A stretch of DNA of 64,000 nucleotides from Salibaculum griseiflavum (GTDB lineage: Bacteria > Pseudomonadota > Alphaproteobacteria > Rhodobacterales > Rhodobacteraceae), in NCBI RefSeq assembly GCF_003129565.1, contig NZ_QETF01000010.1, positions 34,207 through 98,206 on the forward strand. The letters are read 5' to 3'. Shown one piece after another: positions 53,765 to 60,199 of this stretch. Under the pieces are notes generated by a model. That model saw only the letters and a program-made list of their open reading frames with translations, was not told where the DNA came from and searched no databases. The position numbers and the translations under genes were made by a program. Position 1 is the stretch's first letter. Each line of letters begins with the position of its first letter.

Positions 53765-54475
53765 TTGACTGCCTTTACTGAAGATGAACTCGAAGCACTT
53801 GAGGCGGCGCTGGATGCCTTGCCACAAGATGGTCTTCCTATGGGGGTGAGTGAACTAAACGGTTTTCTGACGGGTGTTCTTCTAAACCCAGATCAAATCA
53901 TGCCATCACAATGGATTCCCGTCATCTGGGGCGACAATCCAAGGCAAGCATTTGCATCGCTGGAAGATGCCGACACGACAATCAACCTAATCATGGACCA
54001 CTATAACACCATCGCAAAAATGCTGTCTTATGGTCCACAATATGAAGCAGTTCTCGCATTTGAGGTTAACCATCCAGATGAAACGCTGTGGGAACCGTGG
54101 GTAGATGGGTTCATGAAAAGTATCGACCTGTCACCGGGATCGTGGGAGGTTTTAACACCTGAAATTGATGAAGAGGCACATGCCTCACTGGACTTCATAT
54201 TCACGCTTGATGAAGTTGCTCGAAATACATCTGTGTTCCCCGATCGTCAGGTTGATGAGATTGATGAAAGAGCACCAGACCTGATCCCCAACTGCGTTGC
54301 TGAACTCAACAGATTTTCAAAACATCTGCGAATGATGTCAGCGCCCATGGCAGAAGATTTAAGTTTGGATGGAACGGATAACGTGATTCCGTTCTTGGGT
54401 AAGAAACAAGGGCGGAACGATCTGTGCAAATGCGGATCGGGGCGCAAATATAAGCATTGCTGTGGTTCAAATTGA
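53765..54475 (+). CDS. UPF0149/YecA-family protein with C-terminal SEC-C zinc motif
   Basis: 236 aa. The N-terminal region MGVSELNGFLTGVLLNPDQI is typical of UPF0149/YecA; a C-terminal SEC-C motif GRNDLCKCGSGRKYKHCC binds zinc. The start is uncertain: TTG 53765 is used because the family needs the residues before the first internal ATG. It begins about 130 bases after hsdR and its stop overlaps the nuclease gene by four bases. Its role with the RM system is unknown. Confidence 0.78.
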   Translation: MTAFTEDELEALEAALDALPQDGLPMGVSELNGFLTGVLLNPDQIMPSQWIPVIWGDNPRQAFASLEDADTTINLIMDHYNTIAKMLSYGPQYEAVLAFEVNHPDETLWEPWVDGFMKSIDLSPGSWEVLTPEIDEEAHASLDFIFTLDEVARNTSVFPDRQVDEIDERAPDLIPNCVAELNRFSKHLRMMSAPMAEDLSLDGTDNVIPFLGKKQGRNDLCKCGSGRKYKHCCGSN

Positions 54476-55026
54476 AAAGTTTGAATAAGGCATTTCTGGT
54501 TACAACATTTTTCTTGGTGGGCGTCGGAATTGCCAGCGCCACACCGGAATATGATCGTGATACTTTTGGTGGTTGGTCAGACAGTAACAATGATTGCCTC
54601 AACACTCGACATGAATTCCTAGCAGAATTGTCCACTGGTCCAGTTCAATTCAGCGCCAATGGATGCCGTGTTGTCCGTGGGCGATGGTTGGACCCATACA
54701 CGGATCAAATCTTTACAGAGAGCAGCGATTTAGATGTCGATCATCTGGTCCCCTTGTATTGGGCATGGCAACGTGGCGCATGGGCATGGTCGGATGCAAA
54801 GAAACAAGAATTTGGCAACGATCCACGAAACCTTTTTGCAGTCGATAACGGGACAAATCGTTCAAAAAGCGCAAAGGGACCATTGGAATGGTTGCCGCCT
54901 AACCAATCTTTCCACTGCCAATATGTATCCCGCTTCTACAGGATCGTGCTGATATACGACTTGGACATTTCACCTGATGAGGCATCCGCACTTAAGCAGC
55001 AGCGAGAGCAAATTTGTGGTGAATGA
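54472..55026 (+). CDS. Exported HNH-family endonuclease
   Basis: 184 aa from TTG 54472, which overlaps the preceding stop (TTGA). A Sec signal peptide MKSLNKAFLVTTFFLVGVGI-ASA is followed by an HNH/DUF1524-type domain: DVDHLVPLYWAWQRGAW, FGNDPRNLFAVDNGTNRSK, GPLEWLPP. Such proteins are secreted or periplasmic nucleases. The start is inferred from the signal peptide and translational overlap; no ATG is available. In this island it may act against incoming DNA or serve nutrient scavenging (inference). Confidence 0.75.
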   Translation: MKSLNKAFLVTTFFLVGVGIASATPEYDRDTFGGWSDSNNDCLNTRHEFLAELSTGPVQFSANGCRVVRGRWLDPYTDQIFTESSDLDVDHLVPLYWAWQRGAWAWSDAKKQEFGNDPRNLFAVDNGTNRSKSAKGPLEWLPPNQSFHCQYVSRFYRIVLIYDLDISPDEASALKQQREQICGE

Positions 55027-55029
55027 TAG

Positions 55030-55278
55030 ATGACCCAACTTGCCAGCATCACAAACAACCATCTGGCATTGAAATGCGAGATGTGCGGGCATCAATCCAT
55101 GATTGCTGTTCAGCACCTGATTGCTAGGTTGGGGCGTGATATCAGCGTCCATCAGGTTGTTCCAAAACTACGCTGTGCAGGGTGCGGGGCGAAGGGCAAG
55201 GCAACCTTTGTGATCACCTATGTAGGAGCGTCAGGAACAGCGATGCTGGGCGCAAGGCAAAGCGGTAGTGGCGACTAA
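55030..55278 (+). CDS. Small zinc-ribbon protein
   Basis: 82 aa. Two CxxC knuckles (CEMCGH near residue 16 and CAGCGA near residue 49) indicate a zinc ribbon; the family is not recognised. Possible role in nucleic-acid binding (inference). It is three bases after the nuclease gene and just before the split gene pair, in a tight gene row. Confidence 0.55.
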   Translation: MTQLASITNNHLALKCEMCGHQSMIAVQHLIARLGRDISVHQVVPKLRCAGCGAKGKATFVITYVGASGTAMLGARQSGSGD

Positions 55279-55279
55279 G

Positions 55280-55501
55280 ATGTTCGGACTTGGCAAAAAG
55301 GACAAAGATGGAAAGCAGGTCCGCATTGAGCACCGGGGCAGATATACCCGTGCCTCAAGAACTGGTGGGGTCTCTGTTCGTGCTGAAAAGAAGGTTGGTC
55401 CCGTCAATGCGACTGGTAACACGTCCAAGGGCCTGCGCCTGTCATCACGTGTCGCCAATGGAACCCGTGTAGCCCTCCAAAACGGCAAATTCCGCTCATA
55501 G
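55280..55501 (+). CDS. N-terminal part of a possibly frameshifted gene
   Basis: 73 aa from ATG 55280: MFGLGKKDKDGKQVRIEHRG, then RASRTGGVSVRAEKKVGPVNATGNTSKGLRL and VALQNGKFRS, TAG. Together with the following frame (GRWKSGPMGFNLSKSG...) it looks like one protein split by a one-base shift near 55487-55500: at that point the frame of the next gene is open (PLIGRWKSGP). A GTG start at 55268 is also possible. Confidence 0.5.
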   Translation: MFGLGKKDKDGKQVRIEHRGRYTRASRTGGVSVRAEKKVGPVNATGNTSKGLRLSSRVANGTRVALQNGKFRS

Positions 55502-55521
55502 GGCGCTGGAAGTCAGGTCCG

Positions 55522-55842
55522 ATGGGATTCAATCTGTCAAAGTCAGGTGCCAGTGCATCTGTGAAAAACAAGGCAGGCACGTTCAACTTCATCAAACCGC
55601 AGTATTCATCCTTCAAGATCGCTGGGGTTCAGATGAGGGGGAAGAAGGCAGCACAACTTCAACTGATTTATATGGCAATTATGGGCACTGTGTTCGTGAT
55701 GATCTTTGCCTTCAAACTTCTAGTATTCCTTTTGTGGGTGTTCTGGTTGCCGATTGCCTTACTGTTTGACCTCACCACGGGATTTGTTCGAGGTCTGCTT
55801 GGTCAACACGATGCTGAAATGAAAAACATGGAGAACAGATAA
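55522..55842 (+). CDS. C-terminal part of the possibly frameshifted gene; membrane protein
   Basis: 106 aa: MGFNLSKSGASASVKNKAG, IKPQYSSFKIAGVQMRGKKAA, followed by one or two transmembrane helices (LIYMAIMGTVFVMIFAFKLLVFLLWVFWLPIALLF). The NLSKSG...S pattern with KP.YSS.K..GVQ.RGK normally follows a segment like the one encoded upstream in another frame. It may be a separate short protein or the tail of the split gene. The function is unknown. Confidence 0.55.
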   Translation: MGFNLSKSGASASVKNKAGTFNFIKPQYSSFKIAGVQMRGKKAAQLQLIYMAIMGTVFVMIFAFKLLVFLLWVFWLPIALLFDLTTGFVRGLLGQHDAEMKNMENR

Positions 55843-55843
55843 G

Positions 55844-56824
55844 ATGCAACTCGGGCGCTTAACTAAGGTTGATCCACGAACAATATGGGTCACCGAAGAC
55901 ATGGATTTCACCCCTTGGCTGGCGCAAGAGCACAATATCAGTTTGCTCAGTGAAACGCTTGGACTGGAACTCGAAGTCGAAGCGCAGGAAAAGCAGGTAG
56001 GACCATTTCGTGCGGACATCCTCTGCAAGGATGTTGGAAGTGACTCGTGGGTATTGATTGAAAACCAATTAGAGCGGACAGATCACAGGCACTTAGGGCA
56101 ACTTTTAACCTATTCTGCCGGATTGAAGGCGGTCACGATTATCTGGATTGCTTCACAATTCAATGACGAGCATCGTGCAACACTGGATTGGTTGAATCAG
56201 ATCACGGATGAAGATTTTAGATTTTTCGGATTAGAGGTTGAACTTTGGCGCATTGGCGACAGCGAACCTGCACCAAAATTCAATATCATTTCAAAACCCA
56301 ACTCATGGTCACGGCAGGCAGGGCAAGCAGCAAAGCGACTTGAAACAGAACCAACCACGGATATCAAAAAGCTTCAGTTGGAATTCTGGAACTTATTTGA
56401 AGAAAAATTGCGCCCTCATCCAATTCTGCGAACTCAGAAACCAAGACCGCAACACTGGATCAATATTGCTATTGGACGTGCAGGGATACGCCTTGGAGGT
56501 CTTATCAACTCCAGAGAATCCACCTTTGGCGTTGAACTGTATATGAACGATGAAAATGCCAAAGCTTATTTTCAGGAACTTCAACAGGACGCTGAACGGA
56601 TTCACAACGAACTTGGCTTTGAACTTGTATGGCAAGAGCTTCCAGAACGCACATCGTGCAGGATCATGCATTCCCTGAAATCTGCACCATTGTCTCAGAA
56701 GGATAGATGGCCTGAATATCTTGAATGGATGACCAATACCGTAACTGCATTCGATACCGTATTCAGGCAGCGGGTGAGGAACCTGTCTGGCACTACAGAA
56801 CCCTTGGATAACGACCACCCATAG
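55844..56824 (+). CDS. DUF4268 domain protein
   Basis: 326 aa. DUF4268 pattern: DFTPWLAQEHNISLLSETLGLELE, PFRADILCKDVGSDSWVLIENQLERTDHRHLGQLLTY. The latter block resembles the PD-(D/E)xK nuclease fold (D, then E-N-Q). The C-terminal half (LEFWNLFEEKL) fits the same family. These genes often occur in restriction/defence neighbourhoods, but their biochemical role is not known. It begins one base after the preceding stop. Confidence 0.8.
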   Translation: MQLGRLTKVDPRTIWVTEDMDFTPWLAQEHNISLLSETLGLELEVEAQEKQVGPFRADILCKDVGSDSWVLIENQLERTDHRHLGQLLTYSAGLKAVTIIWIASQFNDEHRATLDWLNQITDEDFRFFGLEVELWRIGDSEPAPKFNIISKPNSWSRQAGQAAKRLETEPTTDIKKLQLEFWNLFEEKLRPHPILRTQKPRPQHWINIAIGRAGIRLGGLINSRESTFGVELYMNDENAKAYFQELQQDAERIHNELGFELVWQELPERTSCRIMHSLKSAPLSQKDRWPEYLEWMTNTVTAFDTVFRQRVRNLSGTTEPLDNDHP

Positions 56825-56879
56825 CTTCCCATTCACTTGTTGATGTGTTATACACAACCGCATCAACACACAGGTGAAT

Positions 56880-57215
56880 ATGAAAGAGCGGTTCTCGCAC
56901 GACGGGCGTCAATTTGTGGTGGCGTTTCGACAAAACCAGTTCGTTGTTTATGAATTATTCCACCATGACCCCTTATACTCATGGTGGGACGAAACCTCAG
57001 AACCCAAGATAAAGAACCCAACAAAACTGGTTCGCAAAATCTGGAATACTGTTCGACAGTATATTTACCGCAACAAGATTTCATATTTTGAAATTCTTGT
57101 ATCTGATCCCAAGCGGTCCCGTATCTATGAAAAATTTCTGAAAACCCTGAGCGGATACCAATATTTTGAATATGGGTATTCTTTTGCCGTGGTCAAAATG
57201 AAAGGAGACCAATGA
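56880..57215 (+). CDS. Hypothetical protein, 111 aa
   Basis: Starts ATG 56880 with AGGTG nearby (GTG 56874 is also possible). Sequence: MKERFSHDGRQFVVAFRQNQ, aromatic-rich, with a basic middle (RKIWNTVRQYIYRNK). The family is not recognised. It overlaps the next gene by four bases (ATGA), so it is expressed with it. Confidence 0.6.
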   Translation: MKERFSHDGRQFVVAFRQNQFVVYELFHHDPLYSWWDETSEPKIKNPTKLVRKIWNTVRQYIYRNKISYFEILVSDPKRSRIYEKFLKTLSGYQYFEYGYSFAVVKMKGDQ

Positions 57216-57421
57216 ATAAAATCCGTGAGAAGATCAAAAATAATTTTGATGCCCTAGAGGATGCAGTCAAAGCTCAATCCCATCTAGAAGAGGATGGCAT
57301 CATTGAAGTGCTGATGTTGATCGAAGCGTGCTCTAAGTATTGGCGAGTTTTGGATGACGAACACAGGGATTTTCTAAATGCTGTCAGGTTTGCAGTTGAG
57401 GAACAAAAACGCTGGGAGTAA
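57212..57421 (+). CDS. Hypothetical protein, 69 aa
   Basis: Acidic, helical: MNKIREKIKNNFDALEDAVK, then EEDGIIEVLMLIEACSKYWRVLDDEHRDFLNAV. It overlaps the preceding gene (ATGA). GGAGACC is just upstream. No family is recognised. Confidence 0.6.
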   Translation: MNKIREKIKNNFDALEDAVKAQSHLEEDGIIEVLMLIEACSKYWRVLDDEHRDFLNAVRFAVEEQKRWE

Positions 57422-57423
57422 AT

Positions 57424-57582
57424 ATGCAGATTTCTCACTGTAAAGGATGTCGTTACTTGATTTGGAACCTTGGCCTCGGTCAGGGTATCAGGTGCGGCAA
57501 TCGAAAAAACTGGTCATGTGATCGTCCGCCACAAATTGGCGAAATTCACGATTGCACCCATTATGAAATCAGTCGGGGGTAA
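57424..57582 (+). CDS. Small cysteine-rich protein, 52 aa
   Basis: MQISHCKGCRYLIWNLGLGQ, then GIRCGNRKNWSCDRPP and HDCTHYEISRG. Five cysteines in a CxxC...C...C...C pattern suggest a zinc or metal-binding microprotein. It begins three bases after the 69-aa gene, so it is likely co-translated. It is too short to be found by length cut-offs; the competing frame over 57470-57582 has no start of quality. Confidence 0.6.
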   Translation: MQISHCKGCRYLIWNLGLGQGIRCGNRKNWSCDRPPQIGEIHDCTHYEISRG

Positions 57583-57583
57583 G

Positions 57584-57703
57584 ATGCTTGGGCATCATAA
57601 AGCGAACTACATTGAGTTTGATTATGTCGATCGCTTTATTAACAATATCGTTGCGCTTGCGGAGGACAATCAGGATTATACCCGCCATCGCCTGTTAACA
57701 TAA
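57584..57703 (+). CDS. Small ORF, 39 aa, after the cysteine-rich gene
   Basis: MLGHHKANYIEFDYVDRFIN, then NIVALAEDNQDYTRHRLLT. The start is right after the preceding stop (TAA-G-ATG) with GGGGG nine bases upstream. It may be the remnant of a longer gene. It overlaps the 3' end of the minus-strand frame 57639-58118. Confidence 0.4.
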   Translation: MLGHHKANYIEFDYVDRFINNIVALAEDNQDYTRHRLLT

Positions 57704-58118
57704 AGTAAGCTAGTTCTAAAATTGAGATTGGTGCCCAAATAGATGACGAAAGATACGCTATACCAGTCAACAATTTTGCTAGCTTCGGACGACTATCAGT
57801 TACGACAGAAAGACCTATGGCGGCATAGAATAACCCAAGCGTGGTTGCCGTGAAGACGAGGTAACTAATTAAGTCTGGAAAAATTAACATTTTTTTTACC
57901 TGTGCAGGCATGTCATTGTTCTGGAGATAGGTGATAGACACTAACTGTGATGACAGGGGGTCGCAATCGACTCGGTAACGATAGGGTGATTTATTGGGCA
58001 AGTTGTTCCTCTCATCCACCTGCATCGCTGCAACGGTCATGTTTTGCTGCAAGTCTTGACCCCATGGGAGCCCAGTCAACGCTTTCAGGTTCAACGTCCA
58101 GCACGATCTGTGTTGCAT
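57639..58118 (-). CDS. Possible membrane protein (tentative)
   Basis: 159 aa with two likely transmembrane helices (LISYLVFTATTLGLFYAAIGLSVV and IAYLSSSIWAPISILELAYFM). No ribosome site was found for any ATG; the first ATG lies inside a TTATGCAA repeat of the recombinase-site cluster. Its end overlaps the 39-aa gene on the other strand. It may be real but small evidence supports it. Confidence 0.35.
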   Translation of the reverse strand: MQHRSCWTLNLKALTGLPWGQDLQQNMTVAAMQVDERNNLPNKSPYRYRVDCDPLSSQLVSITYLQNNDMPAQVKKMLIFPDLISYLVFTATTLGLFYAAIGLSVVTDSRPKLAKLLTGIAYLSSSIWAPISILELAYFMLTGDGGYNPDCPPQAQRYC

Positions 58119-58224
58119 AAGGTTAAGATGAAACAGGTCTCCCCAAACCGCTTCTGGAAATGTTGCACATGGCTAGATTTTCTTCTTATGCAATGATATA
58201 AATGCAACGAATCCTTATGCAACA
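58112..58224. promoter_or_regulatory. Candidate res-type recombination site cluster
   Basis: Perfect 12-bp inverted copies TGTTGCATAAGG (58112-58123) and CCTTATGCAACA (58213-58224), with related copies TGTTGCACAT (58161), CTTATGCAA (58185-58193) and AATGCAACG (58201-58209) in between. Clustered inverted subsites immediately upstream of a serine recombinase are the layout of res or invertase sites. Confidence 0.6.
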
Positions 58225-58239
58225 AAATGGAGCAGAACC

Positions 58240-58875
58240 ATAGCGACGATATTATACGCCCGGGTTTCGACATCTGATCAGACCGTTTCACATCAAAAGA
58301 CCCAAGCGGAACAGGCAGGGTTTAAACTTGATTGGGTGATAGATGATGAAGGGGTGTCGGGTGTATCCGTGCCCTTGAAAGATCGTCCGGGTGGAAAACG
58401 GTTGTTCGACAAGTTGAGGGCGGGCGACACCTTGGTTGTCCGCTGGGTAGACCGTCTTGGTCGCAACTATGAAGACGTCACCGCCAATATTCGAGAATTT
58501 ATGAATATGGGGGTCACGATCAAAACCGTGATCAACAACATGACCTTTGATGGTGCAACAGATGATCCCATGCAGAAGGCAATACGTGACGCCATGATTG
58601 CGTTCATGGCAGCAAATGCACAAGCACAAGCAGAGGCTCAGAAGTTAGCGGCGAAAGCAGGTCATGAACACCGTAAGGCAATGGGAGATGATGCTTATAA
58701 AGGGCGGAAACCTTCGTTCACCACTCCACAGATTGATCAGATCGTTGCCAAGGTTGGTGAAGGCGTTGGAGTGAACGAAATCGCCCGTCAGGTTGGTCTA
58801 AGCAAGTTCGCTGTGTCTCGGGTCAAGTCAGACACAGCAGGTGCGTATGCGAAAGCACAGCGATGGGGAATCTGA
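58240..58875 (+). CDS. Serine recombinase (resolvase/invertase family), ATA start
   Basis: 211 aa if started at ATA 58240: (M)ATILYARVSTSDQTVSHQKT, nucleophile Ser10 in ARVSTSDQ, exactly the position of Ser10 in gamma-delta resolvase, and Arg72/Arg75 in WVDRLGR. The C-terminal helix-turn-helix is GVNEIARQVGLSKFAVSRVK. No ATG, GTG or TTG exists in this frame between a stop at 58174 and the catalytic Ser. A GTG start at 58336 would remove the nucleophile. GGAG lies seven bases before the ATA, so a rare ATA start or a start-codon mutation is likely. It is preceded by the inverted repeat cluster at 58112-58224. Confidence 0.8.
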   Translation: MATILYARVSTSDQTVSHQKTQAEQAGFKLDWVIDDEGVSGVSVPLKDRPGGKRLFDKLRAGDTLVVRWVDRLGRNYEDVTANIREFMNMGVTIKTVINNMTFDGATDDPMQKAIRDAMIAFMAANAQAQAEAQKLAAKAGHEHRKAMGDDAYKGRKPSFTTPQIDQIVAKVGEGVGVNEIARQVGLSKFAVSRVKSDTAGAYAKAQRWGI

Positions 58876-58926
58876 CCCCAAACTCCAGATTCAGTCCGGG
58901 ACGCAACCGCAGCAGGAGAGCCAATA

Positions 58927-59073
58927 ATGACAGAGGACAACAAGGACGCATCAAGGAAGTGGGGTGATCCCACAAGTTCCTATGAGGATGCCATGGCGAT
59001 CAAGCGATTGGTTGAGAAGTTAAAGGATCAGAAAGCACAGGATCAGAGGGAAGGTGACAAAGAGTCATCGTGA
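58927..59073 (+). CDS. 48-aa hydrophilic small protein
   Basis: MTEDNKDASRKWGDPTSSYE, then DAMAIKRLVEKLKDQKAQDQREGDKESS. AGGAG lies about 8 bases before the ATG. It is charged, helical and of unknown function. It is the last gene of the island, about 190 bp from attR. Confidence 0.65.
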   Translation: MTEDNKDASRKWGDPTSSYEDAMAIKRLVEKLKDQKAQDQREGDKESS

Positions 59074-59203
59074 CCCCCTTAGGCAGGGGTATCATGCGTT
59101 TGCTATGGCAATGGTGCCGAGTTAGGTTCTTGGGGGGCATCAAATAATGTTGAAATATCTGCTGCTACGTCCTAAACCTTTCTAAGGTTTTATGCGCCAA
59201 AAG

Positions 59204-59223
59204 TTACATAGATAGTTGCGTAG
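59204..59223. promoter_or_regulatory. Possible integrase arm-type sites, right
   Basis: TTACATAG-ATAG-TTGCGTAG, the counterpart of the left pair at 44528-44545. It lies 37 bases inside the attR repeat. Confidence 0.5.
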
Positions 59224-59259
59224 TTTGCTTGTAAGTGATTGATTTAAATGGTTTTCATG

Positions 59260-59307
59260 GGATTGAAAATCCTCGTGTCGGTGGTTCGATTCCGCCCCCG
59301 GGCACCA
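59260..59307. repeat. attR: 48-bp copy of tRNA-Phe 3' end
   Basis: Identical over 48 bp to 44418-44465. Only the 3' part of the tRNA is present, so it is not a second gene. It defines the right end of the first island and could be the left attachment site of a second element. Confidence 0.95.
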
Positions 59308-59404
59308 CTTTTACCAACAAAAACAAATACTTAAGCATCGCACATTTTTACGATATGTGTTGCACACTCATCGCACAGTTTTTTCATGCGTTGGCGCGGG
59401 TGAT

Positions 59405-59455
59405 TTGCTGTGTTGAACACAGTGTTTGCGGTTGCTGTGTTGAACACAGTGTTTG
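59405..59455. repeat. Tandem 24-bp repeat with a TGTGTTGAACACA palindrome
   Basis: Two identical 24-bp units (59405-59428 and 59432-59455; 27-bp period) starting TTGCTGTGTTGAACACAG and ending TGTTTG. Each holds the perfect palindrome TGTGTTGAACACA (one-base centre) and the motif AACACAGT that recurs around the nearby integrase. Confidence 0.85.
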
Positions 59456-59605
59456 GACACAGTTGTTGTGATATAGTGTTTAACCATAGCTGCGTGAAAC
59501 AGGTGATTTGCACAACTTGCAGTCAAAGATTTATGTGGTTTGCTGCCCCAGCTTGGTCAGTTGGCAGTCACTTGTTCCCACTGCGCATGACACGGCTATA
59601 GATGT

Positions 59606-60025
59606 TCAAAGCGCGAGCAGGACCATCACCGCCATCACTATCATGGCAATGATCTGGAAAAAGTAGAAGGCGAAGCGAACCAATATGACCCGGTCTGTCT
59701 GCGTGAGTGTGATGTGAACCAAGCTTTGAATGACCCTTGCCGCTAGAACAGTGATCGCCAGAGTATTCACAAGGGCATTGTCCAAGCCAACATGGTCTAT
59801 GGCAAAAACGATTGCGCCGAACACAGGAAGGTTTTCAATGCAGTTCATGTGGGCCCGCATTGCGCGAGGGTAGATGCCCGTTCCCACATCTGGATCAGCG
59901 GTCCAATGGCTGATCCGTGTGCGACCAGATAAAATGCGGCTCCAGCGGTAAATCCCGACCGTGCCGAACAGGATCAACAGTGTCCAAAGGGCAAAGCCCA
60001 ACAGCGTTAAAACGGGAATAGTCAT
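59606..60025 (-). CDS. MAPEG-family membrane protein
   Basis: 139 aa with four hydrophobic helices and the MAPEG pattern: RAMRAHMNCIENLPVFGAIVFAIDH, with ERAxxNxxEN-like RAHMNCIENLP near residue 57. Members are glutathione-dependent membrane enzymes, or bacterial homologues of unknown substrate. It lies in the second mobile region, transcribed toward the tandem repeat and away from the integrase. Confidence 0.85.
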   Translation of the reverse strand: MTIPVLTLLGFALWTLLILFGTVGIYRWSRILSGRTRISHWTADPDVGTGIYPRAMRAHMNCIENLPVFGAIVFAIDHVGLDNALVNTLAITVLAARVIQSLVHITLTQTDRVILVRFAFYFFQIIAMIVMAVMVLLAL

Positions 60026-60161
60026 GTTGTGTAGCCTTTGTTTTGGTCAGGTCCTGGTTTTTGAGATTTCTTCGAGACTGATCGCGTGTTTGTCAAGCTG
60101 ATAGCGGCGTGTTGCAATCGCGTCAGACGTCGCTTTTCAGGCTGACAGCGCCAACACAAAA

Positions 60162-60199
60162 CCGTACTGTGCGATGACGCTTGGGGAAACACAGTATGG
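60162..60199. promoter_or_regulatory. Inverted repeat overlapping the integrase start
   Basis: CCGTACTGTG (60162-60171) and CACAGTATGG (60190-60199) form an inverted pair with one mismatch and an 18-base spacer. The right arm includes the integrase ATG, so a protein bound here would block its translation or transcription. It could be an autoregulatory site. Confidence 0.5.

Larger units (their letters stand above)
44418..59307 (+). mobile_element. Integrated genomic island at tRNA-Phe (about 14.8 kb)
   Basis: It is bounded by identical 48-bp repeats and has a tyrosine integrase 100 bp inside the tRNA end, in the tRNA direction, the standard layout of tRNA-targeting integrative elements. Base composition changes to AT-rich just inside and stays lower than the flanks. 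Cargo includes a putative replication protein, RHH, H-NS-like and HEPN-like genes, a type I RM system, nuclease genes, DUF4268 and a serine recombinase. No conjugation or phage structural genes are present, so it would have to be mobilised or is a satellite-like element (inference). Confidence 0.9.

Noticed and set aside
57470..57703. 77-codon plus-strand frame
   Set aside because: Its first part competes with the better-spaced cysteine-rich gene at 57424-57582; only the later part from ATG 57584 has a start in good context.
59260..59307. Second tRNA-Phe gene
   Set aside because: Only the 3' 48 bases are present; the acceptor 5' strand and D arm are missing, so it is an attachment repeat, not a gene.
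45741..59307. CRISPR array in the island
   Set aside because: Searched by eye for regularly spaced repeats; only short, irregular repeats (58112-58224) were found, and no cas gene is present.
59405..59455. Start of a CRISPR array
   Set aside because: Only two repeat units with a 3-base spacer; spacing is far too short for CRISPR.
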